A stretch of 64,000 bases of DNA from Congeria kusceri (lineage: Eukaryota; Mollusca; Bivalvia; Myida; Dreissenidae), in the NCBI GenBank assembly GCA_027627225.1, contig CM051036.1, positions 34,491,426-34,555,425 of the forward strand, written 5' to 3'. The notes under the pieces were generated by a model that saw nothing but the letters and a program-made list of their open reading frames with translations, made no database searches and was not told where the DNA came from. The position numbers and the translations under genes were made by a program. Shown here piece by piece: positions 38,301 through 52,400 of the stretch (its first letter is position 1; each line of letters starts with the position of its first letter).

Positions 38301-41300
38301 AGACAAATATCGGATAACACTACTGTCATCTGTAAACATCTAGACTGAAACAACACAGACAAATATGGGATAACACTACTGTCATCTGTATACATGTAGA
38401 CTGAAACAACAAATAGACAAATATGGGATAACACTACCATCATCTGTAAACATCTAGACTGAAACAACACAGACAAATATGGGATAACACAACTGTCATC
38501 TGTATACATGTAGACTGAAACAACAAATAGACAAATATGGGATAACACTACCGTCATCTGTATACATGCAGACTGAAACAACACAGACAAATATGGGATA
38601 ACACAACTGTCATCTGTATACATGTAGACTGAAACAACAAATAGACAAATATGGGATAACACTACCATCATCTGTATACATGTCGACTGAAACAACAAAT
38701 AGACAAATATGGGATAACACTACCGTCATCTGTATACATGTAGACTGAAACAACGCAGACAAATATGGGATAACACTACCGTCATCTGTATACATGTAGA
38801 CTGAAACAACGCAGACAAATATGGGATAACACTACCGTCATCTGTATACATGTAGACTGAAACAACACAGACAAATATGGGGTAACACTACTGTCATCTG
38901 TATACATGTAGACTGAAACAACATATACAAATATGGGATAACACTACCGTCATCTGTATACATGTAGACTGAAACAACACAGACAAATATGGGGTAACAC
39001 TACCGTCATCTGTATACATGTAGACTGAAACAACGCAGACAAATATAGGATAACACTACAGTCATCTGTATACATGTAGACTGAAACAACACAGACAAAT
39101 ATGGGATAACTACTGTCATCTGTATACATGTAGAAGGAAACAACAAATAGACAAATATGGGATAACACTACCGTCATCTGTATACATGTAGACTGAAACA
39201 ACACAGACAAATATGGGGTAACACTACCGTCATCTGTATACATGTAGACTGAAACAACACAGACAAATAAGGGGTAACACTACCGTCATCTGTACACATG
39301 TAGACTGAACAACACAGACAAATATGGGATAACACTACTGTCATCAGTATACATGTAGACTGAAACAACACAGACAAATATGGGATAATACTACTGTCAT
39401 CTGTATACATGTAGACTGAAACAACACAGACAAATATGGGGTAACACTACCGTCATCTGTATACATGTAGACTGAAACAACACAGACAAATAAGGGGAAA
39501 CACTACTGTCATCTGTACACATGTAGACTGAACAACACAGACAAATATGGGATAACACTACTGTCATCAGTATACATGTAGACTGAAACAACGCAGACAA
39601 ATATGGGGTAACACTACCATCATCTGTATAAATGTAGACTGAAACAACACAGACAAATATGGGATAATACTACTGTCATCAGTATACATGTAGAATGAAA
39701 CAACACAGACAAATATGGGATAACACTACTGTCATCTGTATACATGTAGACTGAAACAACACAGACAAATATGGGATAACACGACTGACATCAGTATACA
39801 TGTAGAATGAAATAACACAGACAGATATGGGATAACACTACTGTCATCTGTATACATGTAGACTGAAACAACACAGACAAATATGGGATAACACTACCAT
39901 CATCTGTATAAATGTAGACTGAAACAACGCAGACAAATATGGGGCAACACTACTGTCATCTGTATACATGTAGACTGAAACAACACAGACAAATATGGGG
40001 CAACACTACTGTCATCTGTATACATGTAGACTGAAACAACACAGACAAATATGGGATAACACTACTGTCATCTGTATACATGTAGACTGAAACAACAAAT
40101 AGACAAATATGGGATAACACAACCGTCATCTGTATACATGTAGACTGAAACAACGCAGACAAATATGGGATAACACTACCGTCATCTGTATAAATGTAGA
40201 CTGAAACAACACAGACAAATATGGGATAACACTACTGTCATATGTATACATGTAGACTGAAACAACACAGACAAATATGGGATAACACTACCGTCATCTG
40301 TATAAATGTAGACTGAAACAACACAGACAAATATGGGATAACACTACTGTCATCTGTATACATGTCGACTGAAACAACAAATAGACAAATATGGGATAAC
40401 ACTACCATCATCTGTATACATGCAGACTGAAACAACACAGACAAATATGGGATAACACTACTGTCATCTGTATACATGTAGACTGAAACAACAAATAGAC
40501 AAATATGGGATAACACTACCATCATCTGTATACATGTCGACTGAAACAACAAATAGACAAATATGGGATAACACTACCATCATCTGTATACATGCAGACT
40601 GAAACAACACAGACAAATATGGGATAACACTACTGTCATCTGTATACATGTAGACTGAAACAACAAATAGACAAATATGGGATAACACTACCATCATCTG
40701 TATACATGCAGACTGAAACAACACAGACAAATATGGGATAACACTACCGTCATCTGTATACATGTAGACTGAAACAACACAGACAAATATGGGGTAACAC
40801 TACTGTCATCTGTATACATGTAGACTGAAACAACATATACAAATATGGGATAACACTACCGTCATCTGTATACATGTAGACTGAAACAACGCAGACAAAT
40901 ATGGGGTAACACTACCGTCATCTGTATACATGTAGACTGAAACAACGCAGACAAATATGGGATAACTACTACCGTCATCTGTATACATGTAGACTGAAAC
41001 AACGCAGACAAATATGGGATAACTACTACCGTCATCTGTATAAATGTAGACTGAAACAACACAGACAAATATGGGATAACACTACCATCATCTGTATACA
41101 TGTAGACTGAAACAACACAGACAAATATGGGATAACACTACCATCATCTGTATACATGTAGACTGAAACAACACAGACAAATATGGGATAACACTACCGT
41201 CATCTGTATACATGTAGACTGAAACAACACAGACAAATATGGGATAACTACTACCGTCATCTGTATACATGTACAATGAAACAACACAGACAAATATGGG

Positions 41301-44300
41301 ATAACACTACCGTCATCTGTATAAATGTAGACTGAAACAACACAGACAAATATGGGATAACACTACCGTCATCTGTATACATGTAGACTGAAACAACACA
41401 GACAAATATGGGATAATACTACTGTCATCTGTATACATGTAGACTGAAACAACACAGACAAATATGGGATAACACTACCGTCATCTGTATACATGTAGAC
41501 TGAAACAACGCAGACAAATATGGGATAACACTACTGTCATCTGTATACATGTAGAATGAAACAACACAGACAAATATGGGGTAACACTACCGTCATCTGT
41601 ATACATGTAGACTGAAACAACGCAGACAAATATGGGATAACACTACAGTCATCTGTATACATGTAGACTGAAACAACACAGACAAATATGGGATAACTAC
41701 TGTCATCTGTATACATGTAGAATGAAACAACAAATAGACAAATATGGGATAACACTACCGTCATCTGTATACATGTAGACTGAAACAACACAGACAAATA
41801 TGGGGTAACACTACCGTCATCTGTATACATGTAGAATGAAACAACACAGACAAATATGGGATAACACTACCATCATCTGTATACATGTAGACTGAAACAA
41901 CACAGACAAATATGGGGTAACACTACTGTCATCTGTATACATGTAGACTGAAACAACGCAGACAAATATGGGATAACACTACCGTCATCTGTATAAATGT
42001 AGACTGAAACAACACAGACAAATATGGGATAACACTACTGTCATATGTATACATGTAGACTGAAACAACACAGACAAATATGGGATAACACTACCGTCAT
42101 CTGTATAAATGTAGACTGAAACAACACAGACAAATATCGGATAACACAACTGTCATCTGTATACATGTCGACTGAAACAACAAATAGACAAATATGGGAT
42201 AACACTACCATCATCTGTATACATGCAGACTGAAACAACACAGACAAATATGGGATAACACTACTGTCATCTGTATACATGTAGACTGAAACAACAAATA
42301 GACAAATATGGGATAACACTACCATCATCTGTATACATGTCGACTGAAACAACAAATAGACAAATATGGGATAACACTACCATCATCTGTATACATGCAG
42401 ACTGAAACAACACAGACAAATATGGGATAACACTACTGTCATCTGTATACATGTAGACTGAAACAACAAATAGACAAATATGGGATAACACTACCATCAT
42501 CTGTATACATGCAGACTGAAACAACACAGACAAATATGGGATAACACTACCGTCATCTGTATACATGTAGACTGAAACAACACAGACAAATATGGGGTAA
42601 CACTACTGTCATCTGTATACATGTAGACTGAAACAACATATACAAATATGGGATAACACTACCGTCATCTGTATACATGTAGACTGAAACAACACAGACA
42701 AATATGGGGTAACACTACCGTCATCTGTATACATGTAGACTGAAACAACGCAGACAAATATGGGATAACACTACAGTCATCTGTATACATGTAGACTGAA
42801 ACAACACAGACAAATATGGGATAACTACTGTCATCTGTATACATGTAGAATGAAACAACAAATAGACAAATATGGGATAACACTACCGTCATCTGTATAC
42901 ATGTAGACTGAAACAACACAGACAAATATGGGGTAACACTACCGTCATCTGTATACATGTAGACTGAAACAACACAGACAAATATGGGGCAACACTACTG
43001 TCATCTGTACACATGTAGACTGAACAACACAGACAAATATGGGATAACACTACTGTCATCAGTATACATGTAGACTGAAACAACACAGACAAATATGGGA
43101 TAACACTACCATCATCTGTATACATGTAGACTGAAACAACACAGACAAATATGGGATAACACTACCGTCATCTGTATACATGTAGACTGAAACAACACAG
43201 ACAAATATGGGATAACTACTACCGTCATCTGTATACATGTAGAATGAAACAACACAGACAAATATGGGATAACACTACCGTCATCTGTATAAATGTAGAC
43301 TGAAACAACACAGACAAATATGGGATAACACTACCGTCATCTGTATACATGTAGACTGAAACAACACAGACAAATATGGGATAATACTACTGTCATCTGT
43401 ATACATGTAGACTGAAACAACACAGACAAATATGGGATAACACTACCGTCATCTGTATACATGTAGACTGAAACAACGCAGACAAATATGGGATAACACT
43501 ACTGTCATCTGTATACATGTAGAATGAAACAACACAGACAAATATGGGATAATACTACTGTCATCTGTATACATGTAGAATGAAACAACACAGACAAATA
43601 TGGGATAACACTACCATCATCTGTATACATGTAGACTGAAACAACACAGACAAATATGGGGTAACACTACCGTCATCTGTATACATGTAGACTGAAACAA
43701 CGCAGACAAATATGGGATAACACTACAGTCATCTGTATACATGTAGACTGAAACAACACAGACAAATATGGGATAACTACTGTCATCTGTATACATGTAG
43801 AATGAAACAACAAATAGACAAATATGGGATAACACTACCGTCATCTGTATACATGTAGACTGAAACAACACAGACAAATATGGGGTAACACTACCGTCAT
43901 CTGTATACATGTAGAATGAAACAACACAGACAAATATGGGATAACACTACCATCATCTGTATACATGTAGACTGAAACAACACAGACAAATATGGGGTAA
44001 CACTACTGTCATCTGTATACATGTAGACTGAAACAACACAGACAAATATGGGATAACACTACTGTCATCAGTATACATGTAGACTGAAACAACACAGACA
44101 AATATGGGATAATACTACTGTCATCAGTATACATGTAGACTGAAACAACGCAGACAAATATGGGGTAACACTACTGTCATCTGTATACATGTAGACTGAA
44201 ACAAGACAGACAAATATGGGATAACACTACTGTCATCTGTATACATGTAGACTGAAACAACACAGACAAATATGGGATAACACTACTGTCATCTGTATAC

Positions 44301-46403
44301 ATGTAGACTGAAACAACACAGACAAATATGGGATAACACTACCATCATCTGTATACATGTAGACTGAAACAACGCAGACAAATATGGGGCAACACTACCG
44401 TCATCTGTATAAATGTAGACTGAAACAACACAGACAAATATGGGGTAACAAGTTATCCAGCTTGATTAAACCAATGGGTTTGCTTTTAAATAACTGTATA
44501 CAATATAATTTCTGTATATTAATGCACAATGACTGATTACTAGTACTACATTATTTAAAATGTATTCATGTTCTGCAACTTCTGAGTTTACATTTTAGAT
44601 ATGCATTAGATGACCAATAAGTTATTATTACGTATATATATTGGATCCCAATATTTTCACCAAATACTTTTAGCAACTACACATCGAGGGTTGAGCGTGA
44701 AAATCTGTCTCTGATATAGAAATGTAAAGCAGATACACTAGTTTTACGCTAAACCATGGACATCACAAAGGATTTGAAAGCTCTCAGTTTACCTGGAGTA
44801 GATCTGTCCTGCTGGCCTTGTTGTTGTTAGTCTCCAGAGTGGCAGGCAAAGTGAGATACTGAACTGTGCAGGTCTTAATGGTGTGGCAGCTGTGCAAAAT
44901 CTGGTCCATGATGCCTTCATCCCGACTAGATGCTGGGTGGGGAAAGTGTAAAATGGTTAACTACAATAACAATTATTTCATTAAATATACATGTGTAATT
45001 ATGAAAGCTTACAAGTATTTGGATATCCAGATATTAAAATACCAGTCGGTTACGCAAATATTAAAACAGATGTGGATAACTTGTCAAATGAAAATTAATG
45101 TTCCCATTGTCTTGTTTTCATTTTACTGTCATTACAAATGTACATTCAATCTATGTTTCGGCAAACAATAATGTTTATAACATGTCATTGACATTCTGAC
45201 ATTAATTGGTTGATTGCAGAAAGAGGCTTCACACAATAACCTTATCACCATGTCATAATTGTCCACAATGACTTATCTTCTATTCGATGACACTAGTAAC
45301 ACCACAGAGCTACAAGAGTAATAATTATCACATAGCTGTAACATACTTACGACCACTCACCTTTCAGTCCACCCAAGGTCACATTGACGAGATCTTTACA
45401 AAGGGAGGCAACCTGTGGTCCACTCACAACAGCTCGGTAGGACTCTGTAAGAGACTTTGCTGCATTAAATTCATGAATATTGTGTTTTCAGAAGAATGCA
45501 CTGAATGGCTTAAAAACTTATCTCAGATAAAAACAATTCAATACCAACAACAGCTAATCTTGTTCTTACAATAAAAATTGCTTAATAAAAAATTAACCAC
45601 ATAAAAAATAACGTTTTATCTGGGCCCAGTTGTTGAAAAATTTTACTATTAGATAAAACCATGGTAATTTTTCTAACATACATAGCTTTGATATCCCTTG
45701 ATAAATTTATCACTGTTCACAATCAGCACATGGTATTAACCTAGTTCTGCAGATTTTAGCTTTCATAGTGAAGATCATCTCAGTAACAAAAGACACATTT
45801 CTCTCCAAACTTTAACCAAGGTTAGTTTAACGCAATTTTTTTGTGAACAAATGGGCCCTGATAGTTTCCATACATACACTTGCTACAGATACACGTATAC
45901 CAACTTATGGCATAGTTAACACGAAATTTTATAAACTTGCCCAGACTAGTGTTTTTCGTTCAAAGGCATTAACAACTATTAAAAGTTTGACAAAGCCATT
46001 AGTTTTACACCGTTTAATTTGAGAAATTGTCCTGAATAAGAATAACAGGCCCCACGACTAAGAGCACTCTTAAGCTTAGTCTTAGTCTTAATCTTCAATA
46101 TTAAACCAATAAAAATCAAAGCTCAAATGTTACAAGCATTCTCATTGGTCAATATTTAAGTTGAGACTGTTACAAACATTCTCATTGGTTAATATCTTAA
46201 GTTGAGACTAAGTTTGAGATTAAGAACTTTTCGTAGTTGTGGGGCCTGAAATCAAAATTATAGAGACAGTTTTAAGTATGCCTGTAAGCTTATGGAGGCA
46301 GGATTACATACCATGTCTGTACATAGAGCTGTTGATGCTGGATACACTGGAGAGTAGGGCCTGGCGCAGACTGGGAGACAGTATTGACCTCTTCTGACCA
46401 TTT
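29375..46403 (-). CDS. KIF14: KIF14 tail exons and stop codon
   Basis: Nine exons from 46312-46403 to 29375-29718. They encode a mostly helical, low-similarity tail, for example [40 protein letters not shown] and [16 protein letters not shown]. The last exon ends [14 protein letters not shown] before the stop at 29375-29377. It contains [14 protein letters not shown], a possible phosphorylation-rich stretch. In vertebrate KIF14 the tail contacts citron kinase; nothing in the sequence shows this directly here. Confidence 0.75.
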
Positions 46404-49400
46404 CTGTGGTCAACAAATACAGTCAGTTCAACATAATTATAATAAAACTAGAGCTGTCACTAAATGTGACAATAACCAAACATATTGCTTTGACACAGAT
46501 AATGACCTTCAATTGTGACCTTGACCTTTGATAGACAATCATGGGTCACGTATACGCCACATCGTCTGGTCATATGGAACAAGTTAACATATAGGGGTAT
46601 AAAATGTCAATATTACACATTATGTATCAATGCTTTTTTATATATCCACATGGAAATTAAAGATGGAAAGTTACTAAATTCATTCATTGTATCTGTGGCT
46701 AGGTCACATAAATAAATAACACAGAACATGTTGTGTTTCTGAAAGTGCTGTCAGCATTCACGGACTATTCAAACCTCATCTGCAATCTGCATAGAATGTT
46801 ATATATGCAGTCTGCAATAAATGTACAGTAACCGGTACCCGTCAGACTTACCTGGGTTCGAGAGGTGAGTTCAGCATGCTGCCCATAGTTACATGAGAGA
46901 CTTACCTGGGTTAGAGAGGTGAGTTTCGCATGCTGCCCATAGTTACATGAGACTTACCTGGGTTCGAGAGGTGAGTTCAGCATACTGCCCATAGTTACAT
47001 GAGACTTACCTGGGTTCGAGAGGTGAGTTCAGCATGCTGCCCACAGTTACATGAGAGACTTACCTGGGTTCGAGAGGTGAGTTCAGCATACTGCCCATAG
47101 TTACATGAGACTTATCTGGTTTCGAGAGGTGAGTTCAGCATACTGCCCATAGTTACATGAGAGACTTACCTGGGTTCGAGAGGTGAGTTTAGCATGCTGC
47201 CCATAGTTACATGAGACTTACCTGGGTTCGAGAGGTGAGTTCAGCATGCTGCCCATAGTTACATGAGACACTTACCTGGGTTCGAGAGGTGAGTTCAGCA
47301 TGCTGCCCATAGTTACATGAGAGACTTACCTGGGTTCGAGAGGTGAGTTCAGCATGCTGCCCATAGTTACATGAGAGACTTACCTGGGTTCGAGAGGTGA
47401 GTTCAGCATGCTGCCCATAGTTACATGAGAGACTTACCTGGGTTCGAGAGGTGAGTTTAGCATGCTGCCCATAGTTACATGAGACTTACCTGGGTTTGAG
47501 AGGTGAGTTCAGCATGCTGCCCATAGTTACATGAGAGACTTACCTGGGTTCGAGAGGTGAGTTTAGCATGCTGCCCATAGTTACATGAGAGACTTACCTG
47601 GGTTCGAGAGGTGAGTTTAGCATGCTGCCCATAGTTACATGAGACTTACCTGGGTTTGAGAGGTGAGTTCAGCATGCTGCCCATAGTTACATGAGAGACT
47701 TACCTGGGTTCGAGAGGTGAGTTTAGCATGCTGCCCATAGTTACATGAGACACTTACCTGGGTTCGAGAGGTGAGTTCAGCATGCTGCCCATAGTTACAT
47801 GAGAGACTTACCTGGGTTCGAGAGGTGAGTTTAGCATGCTGCCCATAGTTACATGAGACTTACCTGGGTTCGAGAGGTGAGTTCAGCATGCTGCCCATAG
47901 TTACATGAGACACTTACCTGGGTTCGAGAGGTGAGTTCAGCATGCTGCCCATAGTTACATGAGACACTTACCTGGGTTCGAGAGGTGAGTTCAGCATGCT
48001 GCCCATAGTTACATGAGACACTTACCTGGGTTCGAGAGGTGAGTTTAGCATGCTGCCCATAGTTACATGAGACTTACCTGGGTTCGAGAGGTGAGTTCAG
48101 CATGCTGCCCATAGTTACATGAGACACTTACCTGGGTTCGAGAGGTGAGTTCAGCATGCTGCCCATAGTTACATGAGACTTACCTGGGTTCGGGAGGTGA
48201 GTTCAGCATGCTGTCCTTGCCCCACTGGTCCTCTGGATCATTGAACACATCATCTTCATCATCTGTGCTCTCTGTCTCATTCTGGGATAGATGAAGAAGT
48301 CAAATTAGTTCAGAGAGTTTATGTTAAGACTATTAAACATAACATTATTAATAAAGTCTGTGAAATTTGAAACTGAAAGTTTTCTTCAAATACAGATTCT
48401 GTCTACCAGCATAAACATTGTCTGGTTTGTATACACTTCATAATGGAATGAAAGAAACATTAAAGACTTTTCATTAGTTATAGTTCCAAAACATCCAAGA
48501 CTTCTCAATGATTAGCTTATCTTTAAACATATTGATGAGCCCACCGCAGAAACTAAAATGTCTTTCTTAGAAGATTTTATCCCCAATTATTTAAATTGAT
48601 AAACCACAGCTCACCTGATATAGATCTCTCATCTGAATGAGTTTCTCTTCAAACTTGCCAAGACTCCAGTGTGTGTTGACATTGAGCTTGGTGTTGGTGA
48701 CCTTGATCACTGTACGTACCTCCTCACCATCCAGGTAGTCCTCCCGGCTGAACACCTGAACACATAAAAACGCACTTGACCATCCTGAACACATACAAAC
48801 ACACTTGACCATCCTGAACACATACAAACACACTTGACCATGTTCAACACCTGAGCACATACAAACACACTTGACCATGCTGAACACCTGAACACATACA
48901 AACACACCTGATCATGCTGAACACATACAAACACACTTTACCATGCTGATTACATACAAACGCACTTAATCATGCTGAACACCTGAACACATACAAAAGC
49001 ACTTGACCATGATGGGAAGCATATACAAACACACTTTACCATGCTGGACACATCCAAACACACTGAACACATAAACACATCCAAACACACTTTACCATGC
49101 TGGACACATCCAAACACACTGAACACATAAACACATACAAACACACTTTACCATGCTGAACACCTGAACACATACAAAAGCACTTGACCATGATGGGAAA
49201 CATATACAAACACACTTTACCATGCTGGCCACATCCAAACACACTGAACATATAAACACATACAAACACACTTTACCATGCTGAACACCTGAACACATAC
49301 AAACACACCTGACCACTAATACACAGCAACACCTGAACACATAAAAACACATCTGACCACTAATACACTGTGACACCTGAACACACACACACACACTTGA

Positions 49401-52400
49401 CCACGAGTACACAGCAACACCTGAATACATAAAAACACAACTGACCACTAATACACTGTGACACCTGAACACACACAAACACACGATACCACTAGTACAC
49501 AGCAACACCTGAACACATACAAACACACCTGACCACTAATACACTGTGACAACTGATAACACACACAACACACTTGTCCACTAATACACAGCAACACCTG
49601 AACACATACAAACACACCTGACCACTAATACACTGTGATAACTGAACACATATTCAACTTACAGTGTTCTTTTTGAGGTACTGACTGATTTTGTTGGCTT
49701 CCCTGATCTGTAGGGCAATTTTGTATAAGTCCATCTTGCCTGCAAATAATCACCATATCATAAGACAGTCACACAAAAGTAAATGTAAACGCTATGAAAA
49801 TGTTAAAACAATCAAATACTGTAATATTCATCCAAATATGGATTTTATCAAGCGAGTTGTCTGTGACATATCCAAAATAACATACGCAAGTAAAACAACA
49901 ATACGTTTTCCAGATGGGAAAGCAATTTTGAAGTCATGAAATGTTTACAATGATAATGCAAAAGTTTATGTAAAAATTGCATCTAAAAGCATCCTTGAGG
50001 TGAAAAGCATGTGGTCAACCTAGCTAAAAGCATCACCTTTGCATCAGCAAGCCCAGTACATCAGACAGATATCACTATTGAAATTATAAACATGTCGGAG
50101 CCTTAAGGGACTGGGAGACTGCCTCCTTCCTCTTAAACATAAGCCCCTATCTGTGGAGACCTCCAGCACACTAGGGACCGGAGCCTTAGGGGTCTATGAG
50201 GCTGTCTCCTTCCTCTTAAACATAAGCCCCTATCTGTGGAGACCTCCAGCACACTGGGGACCGAAGCCTTAGGGGCCTGTGAGGATGCCTCCTTCCTCTT
50301 AAACATAAGCCCCCACCTATGGAAACCTCTAACACACTAGGGAAAAGGGCCTTAGAGGCATGGGAGGCTGTCTCCTTCCTCTTAAACATAAGCCCCTATC
50401 TGTGGAGACCTCCAGCATACTAGGGGCCGGAACCTTAGCGGCCTGGGAGGCTGTCTCTTAAACATAAGCCCGTATCTGTGGAGACCTCCAGCACACTAGG
50501 GACCGGAGCCATAGGGGCCTGGGAGGCTGTCTCCTTCCTCCTAAACATAAGCCCCTGTCTGTGGAGACCTCCAGCACACTAGGGACCGGAGCCTTAGGGG
50601 CTTTGGATGCTGCCTCCTTCCTCTTAAACATAAGCCCCTAGTGGCCGGAGCCTTAGGGTGCATGGGAGGCTAACCTTCCTCTTAAACAAAAGCCCCCACC
50701 TATGGAGACCTCCAGCACACTAGGGGATGGAGCCTTAGGGGCCTGGGAGGCTGTCTCCTTCCTCTTAAACATCAGCACCTATCTGTGGACACCTCCAGCA
50801 CACTAGGGACCGGAGCCTTAGAAGCCTTGGACGCTGCCTCCTTCCTCTTAAACATAAGCCCCTATCTGTGGACACCTCCAGCACACTAGGGGATGGAGCC
50901 TTAGGGGGCCTGTGAGGCTGCCTCCTTCCTCTTAAACATAAGCCCCCACCTATGGAGACCTCCAGCACACTAGGGGATGGAGCCTTAGGGGGCCTGTGAG
51001 GATGCTTCCTTCCTCTTAAACATAAGCCCCTGTCTGTGGACACCTCCAGCACACTAGGGACCGGAGCCTTAGGGGCCTGGGAGGCTTTCTCCTTCCTCTA
51101 AAACATAAGCCCCCACCTATGGAGACCTATAGCACACTAGGGGAAAGGTACTTAGATGCCTGGGAGCACCTACCTGTGGAGACCCCTAGCACACTAGTGG
51201 CTGGAGCCTTAGGGCCTGGTAGGTTGTCTCCTTCCTCTTAAACATAAGCCCCCACCTATGGAGACCTCCAGCACACTAGGGGCCGGAGCCTTCAAGGCCT
51301 GGGAGGCTGTCTCCTTCTTAAGCGTAAGCCACTACCTTTGGAGACCTCCAACACACTAGGGGCCGGAGCCTTAGGGGACTGTGAGGCTGCTCATTCCTCT
51401 TAAACAGAAGCCCCTTCCTGTGGATATCTCCAGCACATAGGGGCCAGAGCCTTAGGGGCCTGGGAGGCTGCCTCCTTCCTCTTAAACATAAGCCCCTACC
51501 TGTGGAGACCTCCAGCACACTAGGCACTGGAGCTTTAGGGGCCTGGGTGACTGCCTCCTTCCTCCTCTGCCTCAGACTGTCTAGCTTCTTCTCTGCCTCC
51601 ACTTTCTGCTCCTGTAACAGCTCCAGGATGCGAGACCTCTCCGCCGACTGCTGGCTGGACGCCTGCAGGAAACACAGGAATGCTTTTAGATACCCCAAGC
51701 CCGTATCCACTAACACATTCGTAGACTTAAGACGTAAGCATAAAGAATATAAAAAGGCCGTGAATTTGAATCTTACTTGGTATTCACCAATTCTATAATT
51801 CCAGTACAATTTAGGGAAAGATCTAGGTCTGGACAAGGGATAGGGATAGAATGTGTTGCTCTAAAAAACAGCATGGGGTGGGGTGGGTGGGGGGGAATAT
51901 GGGGACAGAATAATTCTTGAGACCTCTCTACAGACTGCTGGCTGGGCACCTGCAGGAAACACTGGTGAATGCTCTCTGACAGATACATTTAGAGAGAATA
52001 CTAAGTTAGTGTTAGTGTTAAAGTTAGTTTTTCTAGCGAGGTAAAAAAACCTTAACCATTAACTGACACCATTAGACAGAGCAAGTTAACTTTATTCCAC
52101 ACTGTGAAGATAAAGTGTATTCAATGGGGGTCTATTAAGTCACTGCCCACCTGAAGAAGGGATAAAATGGTTTTAAGGTGGTATTCTACCTTTCCCAACA
52201 TGACACACTAAATATTAAGGATGTTATTCAGCCATTGCCAAAATAAGCCAATGGATACTGATAAATGAACAAACCTTGAGCTAAAAATGGTTTTAAGATG
52301 CTGTTCCTTTCGTTTTCTACATAGTACAACATTTATTTAAGTGTTATTCAGCCTTTCCCAGCATTTGTACATGTCTACAGATTAAAACCTTCAGCTAAAA

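Noticed and set aside
38096..43910. Many 60-200-codon minus-strand open frames with repeating [21 protein letters not shown] sequence
   Set aside because: They are the 56-bp minisatellite read in shifting frames. They have no independent start context, and the repeated peptide is just the copied exon start plus intron.
48591..49526. Cysteine-rich repeats (MFVCVQVFS...) as a secreted Cys-rich protein
   Set aside because: They are the acceptor-edge minisatellite read in frame, with no signal peptide logic or exon support.
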